Assembly (NCBI RefSeq): GCF_944324745.1
Contig: NZ_CALUXO010000029.1
Location: 1-48,793, forward strand
Direction of reading: 5' to 3'
DNA length: 48,793 nucleotides
Origin: an uncultured Thomasclavelia sp.
GTDB lineage: Bacteria; Bacillota_I; Bacilli_A; Erysipelotrichales; Coprobacillaceae
Of this stretch, positions 44,750 through 48,793 are shown one piece after another (position 1 is the stretch's first letter; the number at the start of each line of letters is the position of its first letter). Position numbers and translations under genes: made by a program. A model generated the notes under the pieces. It saw only the letters and a list, made by a program, of their open reading frames with translations, was not told the DNA's origin and ran no database searches.

Positions 44750-45358
44750 ATGAAAGAACGAATAAAAATGACTCAAGGATTAAAATATAATCCAGTTAAT
44801 TTAAAATTAGTTTATGATCGATATTATGCCAATAAAATTTGTCAAAAATACAATCGTCAGGTATTTAATGAAATAAATTTACGATCTAGACTGCTTAAAA
44901 AGCTCATTCATGCTCAAGGAAATTTTTGGATCAAACCACCAATTTATTTCGATTATGGCTATAATATTTATCTAGGTAAAAACGTAATGCTCAATTATGA
45001 TTGCGTTATTTTAGATGTATGTTCAGTTACTATTGGTAATGATACTTTAATTGGTCTTGAAAGAGAAACTAGCTTAATGCTTAGAGATACTGTTAAAAAA
45101 TATCAAATGAAAGTTTTAACTCACACTGCTGTTCAAGAAATTAAAGATGATCAAGTAATCATGTCACGTAAAGGAAAAGAATTGGTTTTAGATGAAATTG
45201 ATACAGTTGTAGTAGCTGCTGGTTCTAAATCGGTTAATGATTTAGTGGCTCCTTTAGAAAAAGCTGGAGTGAAAATTACAGTTGTGGGTGATGCTAAACA
45301 AGTTCGTAATGGCTTGGCTGCAGTTTATGAAGGTTATATGGCTGGTTATCAAGCATAA
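44750..45358 (+). pseudogene. Chimeric remnant: maltose O-acetyltransferase head fused to FAD oxidoreductase tail
   Basis: 202 aa made of two unrelated parts. Residues 1-~103 match the start of maltose/galactoside acetyltransferases (NLKLVYDRYYANKICQKYNR, IYFDYGYNIYLGKNVMLNYD, CVILDVCSVTIGNDTLIG). The left-handed helix stops before the active-site His. From about LERETSLMLRDTVKKY to the end it reads like the last ~95 residues of an enoate reductase/NADH:flavin oxidoreductase (DEIDTVVVAAGSKSVND, ITVVGDAKQVRNGLAAVYEG). The join near 45055-45065 is in frame. Both enzymes would be inactive, so I treat it as a deletion-fusion remnant, though the ORF is open and has a start codon. Confidence 0.75.
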
Positions 45359-45375
45359 ATATCGTTAAAAGTTAG

Positions 45376-45410
45376 AGTATCTGATTTTAATATGATCAGA
45401 TACTTTTTTA
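45376..45410 (+). terminator. Terminator at the end of the accessory region
   Basis: Exact 10-bp stem AGTATCTGAT (45376-45385) and ATCAGATACT (45395-45404), nine-base loop, T tail. Confidence 0.85.
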
Positions 45411-45440
45411 TTGCAATTGTTATTTGAAAGCGAATATAAT
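45411..45440 (+). promoter_or_regulatory. Promoter of the DUF5714 gene
   Basis: TTGCAA (45411-45416), 18-base spacer, TATAAT (45435-45440). The leader to 45497 is A/T-rich with no clear structure. Confidence 0.5.
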
Positions 45441-45496
45441 TAGATTGATATAAGAAATTAGTTATTTTAATATTTTATCAAAAGGGTGGGATTAAA

Positions 45497-46189
45497 ATGA
45501 AGGATGAATGTTTAATTTGTCAGGCTCCATTGGAGTATTTGAATCAAGATGAAATGATGGAGTGTGTTATTTGTCATAAAAAAGAATTAAGTAAAACACG
45601 CTGTATTAATGGTCATTATGTTTGTAATGAGTGCCATAGTCAGGGAATTGATACGATCGTTAATGTATGTTTGCAAGAAACAAGTAAAAATCCAATTGAA
45701 ATTTTTGAACATTTAGTAGCACTTCCATTTTGCCATATGCATGGACCAGAACATCATATTATTGTTGGAGTATCTTTACTAACTGCGTATAAAAATGCTG
45801 GGGGAAAAATTAATTTAGAATCGGCATTAGTTGAAATGATCAATCGTGGTAAACAAGTGCCTGGAGGTACATGTGGATTTTGGGGCGCTTGTGGCGGAGC
45901 TATCAGCAGTGGGATGTTTATTTCTATTATTACTAATTCAACGCCATTAAAAGTTAAAGAATGGGGTTTATCTAATTTGATGAGTGCCAAAGCGTTAACT
46001 GAAATTGGAAATGTTGGAGGTCCTCGATGTTGTAAACGTAATTCATATCTGGCAATTAAAAATGCTGTCACTTTCGTTGCTGATAATTTAAAAGTAACTA
46101 TGGAAATAGAACCAATCAAATGTTTTCATTCTAAAGATAATAATCAATGTATTGGTAAAAGATGTCCTTTTAATATAGTTCCTGATTAA
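45497..46189 (+). CDS. DUF5714 Cys-rich protein
   Basis: 230 aa; ATG follows AAAGGGTGGG. N-terminal zinc-ribbon-like cysteines (CLICQAPL, CVICHKKE, CINGHYVCNECH), then the DUF5714 core: HMHGPEHHIIVGVSLLTAYK, GGTCGFWGACGGAISSGMFI, WGLSNLMSAKALTEI, GGPRCCKRNSYLAI. It ends with more cysteines (CFHSKDNNQCIGKRCPF). Around 18 Cys in total suggest metal or iron-sulfur binding. The family occurs in anaerobic bacteria and methanogens, and its function is not known to me. Not part of the GTPase operon: a terminator and promoter separate them. Confidence 0.75.
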   Translation: MKDECLICQAPLEYLNQDEMMECVICHKKELSKTRCINGHYVCNECHSQGIDTIVNVCLQETSKNPIEIFEHLVALPFCHMHGPEHHIIVGVSLLTAYKNAGGKINLESALVEMINRGKQVPGGTCGFWGACGGAISSGMFISIITNSTPLKVKEWGLSNLMSAKALTEIGNVGGPRCCKRNSYLAIKNAVTFVADNLKVTMEIEPIKCFHSKDNNQCIGKRCPFNIVPD

Positions 46190-46262
46190 AACGATACTTT
46201 TTTTTAGAATGAAAAAGTAGTATGATAGTGATATCGATTATAATACAAGGAGATTATTAAAA

Positions 46263-47039
46263 GTGTTAAATAGTTTTGATGGGTATATAGGTGTATTTGA
46301 TTCTGGAGTTGGGGGTATCAGTGTGTTAAAAGAGCTAACTCAATTGTTACCTCATGAAAACTTTATTTTTTATGGAGATTCTGCAAACGCTCCTTATGGT
46401 GAAAAACCAACTGAGGAAGTATATGCTTTAGTTTCAAAGATAGCAGCTAGTTTAGTTGATCAAGGAGTAAAGGCAATCGTTGTTGCCTGTAATACGGCTA
46501 CAAGTGTTGCAATTAATCGCTTACGCCAAGATTATCCCCAGATTCCAATTATCGGTATGGAACCGGCAATTAAATTGGCAGCAATGAAACAGCCACATCA
46601 TAATATTCTAGTAATGGCAACACCAGTAACTTTACGATTAGATAAATATCAGCAATTATCAAATAAATTACAAGATATTTCTAAATTTATTCCAGTAGCT
46701 TGTACTGGGTTGGCTAAAAGAATTGAACAGGGAAATCTTGATGGTGATGATTTAAAGGAATTGTTACATAAATTATTATCATCTTATATTGGCAAAGTTG
46801 ATTGTGTAGTTTTAGGATGTACTCATTATCCATTTATTAAAAAACAGATCCGCCAAATACTTGGTGATCTTCCTTTTTATGATGGTAATATGGGAACGGC
46901 AATGGAATTAAGACGGCGATTAGAAGCTAATCATTTATTAAATACTAGTGAGCATTTTGGTGAAGTAGAATTTCAGTCATCTAAAAACGATGTTGAAGAG
47001 CTGCAATTATATCGTTGGTTTTATCATCAGGAAATCTAG
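46263..47039 (+). CDS. murI: Glutamate racemase
   Basis: Makes D-glutamate for peptidoglycan; cofactor-independent. 258 aa. The two catalytic cysteines are in VVACNTATS and VLGCTHYPFI; the N-terminal IGVFDSGVGGISVLKEL and FYGDSANAPYGEK are diagnostic. Start is a GTG at 46263 with AAGGAG ten to eleven bases upstream. A TATGAT at 46221-46226 is the likely -10; a TATAAT at 46239-46244 lies too close to the ribosome site to serve. Confidence 0.94.
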   Translation: MLNSFDGYIGVFDSGVGGISVLKELTQLLPHENFIFYGDSANAPYGEKPTEEVYALVSKIAASLVDQGVKAIVVACNTATSVAINRLRQDYPQIPIIGMEPAIKLAAMKQPHHNILVMATPVTLRLDKYQQLSNKLQDISKFIPVACTGLAKRIEQGNLDGDDLKELLHKLLSSYIGKVDCVVLGCTHYPFIKKQIRQILGDLPFYDGNMGTAMELRRRLEANHLLNTSEHFGEVEFQSSKNDVEELQLYRWFYHQEI

Positions 47040-47086
47040 TGAATAGACTTGGCTTTTTTGGTGATAATATAAATGGGTGATTTTAA

Positions 47087-48667
47087 ATGCGAAAATTATA
47101 TTATAATGGTGATATTATCACGATGGATAAAGAAAATGAAACAGTAGAAAGTGTTTTAATTGAAGATGATAAAATCGTTGCATGTGGTTTTTATCAAGAG
47201 TTATCATCTTTTAAAGCAAAGCAAATTGATTTAAAAGGTAAGACATTACTGCCAGGTTTTATTGACAGTCATAGTCATTTTATTGGTGTAGCTAATACAT
47301 TAAATCAATGTGATTTAAGCCAGGCTGTTTCTTTTGAACAAATTAAAGATAAATTAGTAAATTTTATAGCAGATAATCATATTAAAGAAGGTAATTGGGT
47401 TAGAGGTTTTAATTATGATGATAATAATCTAATAGAACATTCTCATCCTGATTGCCTTTTTTTAGATACAATTTCATCTAAACATCCAATTATCATTTCA
47501 CATGTTTCTATGCATGTTGGAGTGGTCAATACATTGGCATTAAAAAAGATGCAGATAACAAATGATGTTCTTGATCCTCTTGATGGACATTATGGAAGAT
47601 TTAAAGAGACTAATGAATTAAATGGTTATTTAGAGGAGCAAGCTTTTATAGAATTTAATAAACAGTTACCATTGACTTCATTGGAAGAATTGATGAATTT
47701 AATTGATAAAGCTCAAACGATATATGGAGCTAATGGAATTACGACGATGCAAGAAGGGATGGTCGATCGATCATTGCTAAAATTATTTGAAGCTGCAAGC
47801 GAACAAAAAAAGTTTAAATTAGATTTAATTGGATATTTGGATTTTAAATTAAGGGATTTATTACAAGAAAATCTGTCTTTAAATTATTATCATGATCATT
47901 TTAAGATCGGCGGTTATAAAATTTTTTTAGATGGGTCTCCTCAAGCTAAAACAGCATGGATGTCACAACCTTATTCTAACGGACAGGATGGGTATTGTGG
48001 TTATCCGATTTTATCTGATAAACAGTTGTATCAAATAATTGAACAAAGTGTCAATGATAATCAGCAATTATTAGCACATTGTAATGGCGATCGAGCCTGT
48101 AAACAATATGTTGATCAATGGCAGTTATTTTATCAAAAAAATAACTGTAAGTTACCCAAACGGCCAGTAATGATTCATGGACAATTTGTAACTAAACCAC
48201 AGTTAAAACAAATGACCACTTTTAAAATGATTCCATCATTTTTTATTAGTCATACTTTTTATTGGGGTGATAGTCATATTCAAAATTTTGGCATTGATCG
48301 AGCCAGTGGAATATCTCCGGCTAAAAGCGCCTATGATCTGGGACTTAAAGTTACTTTTCATAATGATAGCCCTGTTGTTGATTGTAATATGCTTAAAACT
48401 TTATGGTGTGCCGTTAATCGTCAAACCAGATCAGGTATTATCTTAGGAGAAAATGAGCGTATCTCGACTTATCAAGCTTTACAGGCTTTAACAATCAATG
48501 GTTCTTATCAATATCATGAAGAAAATCTTAAAGGGAGTATCAAAGCTGGTAAAAAAGCTGATTTTGTTATTTTGGATCAAAATCCCTTAAAGATTTCTGC
48601 TGATAAATTAGATCAAATTCAAGTTTTACAAACAATTAAAGATGGACATCTTTTTTATCAACAATAA
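47087..48667 (+). CDS. YtcJ-like metal-dependent amidohydrolase
   Basis: 526 aa, Amidohydro_3 type. GKTLLPGFIDSHSHFIGVAN carries the HxH metal ligands; HGQFV, LLAHCNGDRACKQYVDQW and TFHNDSPVVDCNML hold later metal and catalytic positions. The C-terminal GSIKAGKKADFVILDQNPL is typical for the superfamily. Substrate unknown; members include exoenzyme-like and N-acyl or formamide hydrolases. ATG follows GGGTGATTTTAA. It lies 47 bases after murI, with a T-rich stretch and GATAAT between them, so co-transcription is uncertain. Confidence 0.88.
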   Translation: MRKLYYNGDIITMDKENETVESVLIEDDKIVACGFYQELSSFKAKQIDLKGKTLLPGFIDSHSHFIGVANTLNQCDLSQAVSFEQIKDKLVNFIADNHIKEGNWVRGFNYDDNNLIEHSHPDCLFLDTISSKHPIIISHVSMHVGVVNTLALKKMQITNDVLDPLDGHYGRFKETNELNGYLEEQAFIEFNKQLPLTSLEELMNLIDKAQTIYGANGITTMQEGMVDRSLLKLFEAASEQKKFKLDLIGYLDFKLRDLLQENLSLNYYHDHFKIGGYKIFLDGSPQAKTAWMSQPYSNGQDGYCGYPILSDKQLYQIIEQSVNDNQQLLAHCNGDRACKQYVDQWQLFYQKNNCKLPKRPVMIHGQFVTKPQLKQMTTFKMIPSFFISHTFYWGDSHIQNFGIDRASGISPAKSAYDLGLKVTFHNDSPVVDCNMLKTLWCAVNRQTRSGIILGENERISTYQALQALTINGSYQYHEENLKGSIKAGKKADFVILDQNPLKISADKLDQIQVLQTIKDGHLFYQQ

Positions 48668-48712
48668 AGGGGCTGTAACGACCTATAAAGAAAAAAAGTA
48701 GCAAAAAAACGC

Positions 48713-48741
48713 AAAAATGTACGAGGAATCGTACATTTTTT
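48713..48741 (+). terminator. Terminator after the amidohydrolase
   Basis: Exact 12-bp stem AAAAATGTACGA (48713-48724) and TCGTACATTTTT (48729-48740), GGAA loop. The T-tract runs directly into the next promoter. Confidence 0.85.
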
Positions 48742-48750
48742 TGGTATAAT
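48742..48750 (+). promoter_or_regulatory. Extended -10 promoter of the last, partial gene
   Basis: TGG plus TATAAT (48745-48750). The predicted start of transcription, about seven bases on, coincides with an ATG at 48757. Confidence 0.6.
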
Positions 48751-48756
48751 TGAAAT

Positions 48757-48793
48757 ATGAAAACAAATAAATTATACAAGAAAGATTATAACT
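48757..48793 (+). CDS. Start of an unidentified gene, cut by the window edge
   Basis: Only MKTNKLYKKDYN is visible. There is no Shine-Dalgarno between the -10 box and the ATG, so the message may be leaderless, or the true start may be downstream outside the window. Family cannot be named. Confidence 0.45.
   Translation, partial: MKTNKLYKKDYN

Overview
The window is AT-rich, low-GC Bacillota chromosome. Gene content and gene order (ylbD-ylbE-ylbF-rsmD-coaD; pcrA-ligA-camS-gatCAB; a pyrBCKD operon), Gly-rich Shine-Dalgarno sites before most genes, and frequent TGnTATAAT promoters fit a gut Erysipelotrichia-type organism (Coprobacillus/Thomasclavelia-like). That placement is an inference from protein style, not from a database search.

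Layout. 1-1406: the 5' part of an IS3/IS150-type insertion sequence on the minus strand, cut by the window edge and sitting just downstream of cysK. 1464-3814: cysK and a divergent MocR-type regulator, with a strong promoter and a perfect inverted repeat between them. 3840-5789: a minus-strand pair, an LppM-like lipoprotein followed by a pyrophosphate-type phosphofructokinase. 5933-8645: a flavodoxin-like protein, metY, peptide deformylase and a small Cys/Gly-rich membrane protein. 8756-12145: UPF0223 protein, FtsW/RodA-type protein, YlbD, YlbE, YlbF, RsmD, CoaD. 12197-16160: the pyrBCKD operon behind a leader with two mutually exclusive hairpins. 16207-26485: pcrA, a HAD-SAK protein, ligA, camS, gatCAB and a membrane protein. 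26498-27844: an RlmD-type rRNA methyltransferase closed by a strong terminator.

28059-44726 is the striking part: about 16.7 kb read in one direction from one near-consensus promoter (TTGACA-17-TTATAC). It holds two related Zn-ribbon P-loop GTPases, a small membrane protein, a GAP1-like GTPase-associated protein, a membrane protein, a secreted/anchored von Willebrand A (vWA) protein, a 1218-aa tubulin/FtsZ-like protein, a 597-aa partner of unknown fold, a polytopic vWA membrane protein and a 194-aa protein. Both vWA domains are predicted outside the membrane. Their cytoplasmic tails share an acidic FDDF-type motif, so the set looks like a membrane-spanning sensor joined to a GTPase and cytomotive-filament apparatus inside the cell. 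Parts of it resemble families known from predicted NTP-dependent bacterial conflict systems (DO-GTPase, GAP1), but the function of this assembly is unknown.

Downstream lies a chimeric gene remnant (maltose acetyltransferase N-terminus fused to an FAD oxidoreductase C-terminus). After it come a DUF5714 protein, glutamate racemase, a YtcJ-like amidohydrolase, and the first codons of another gene with a possibly leaderless transcript. No tRNA, rRNA or CRISPR array was recognised.
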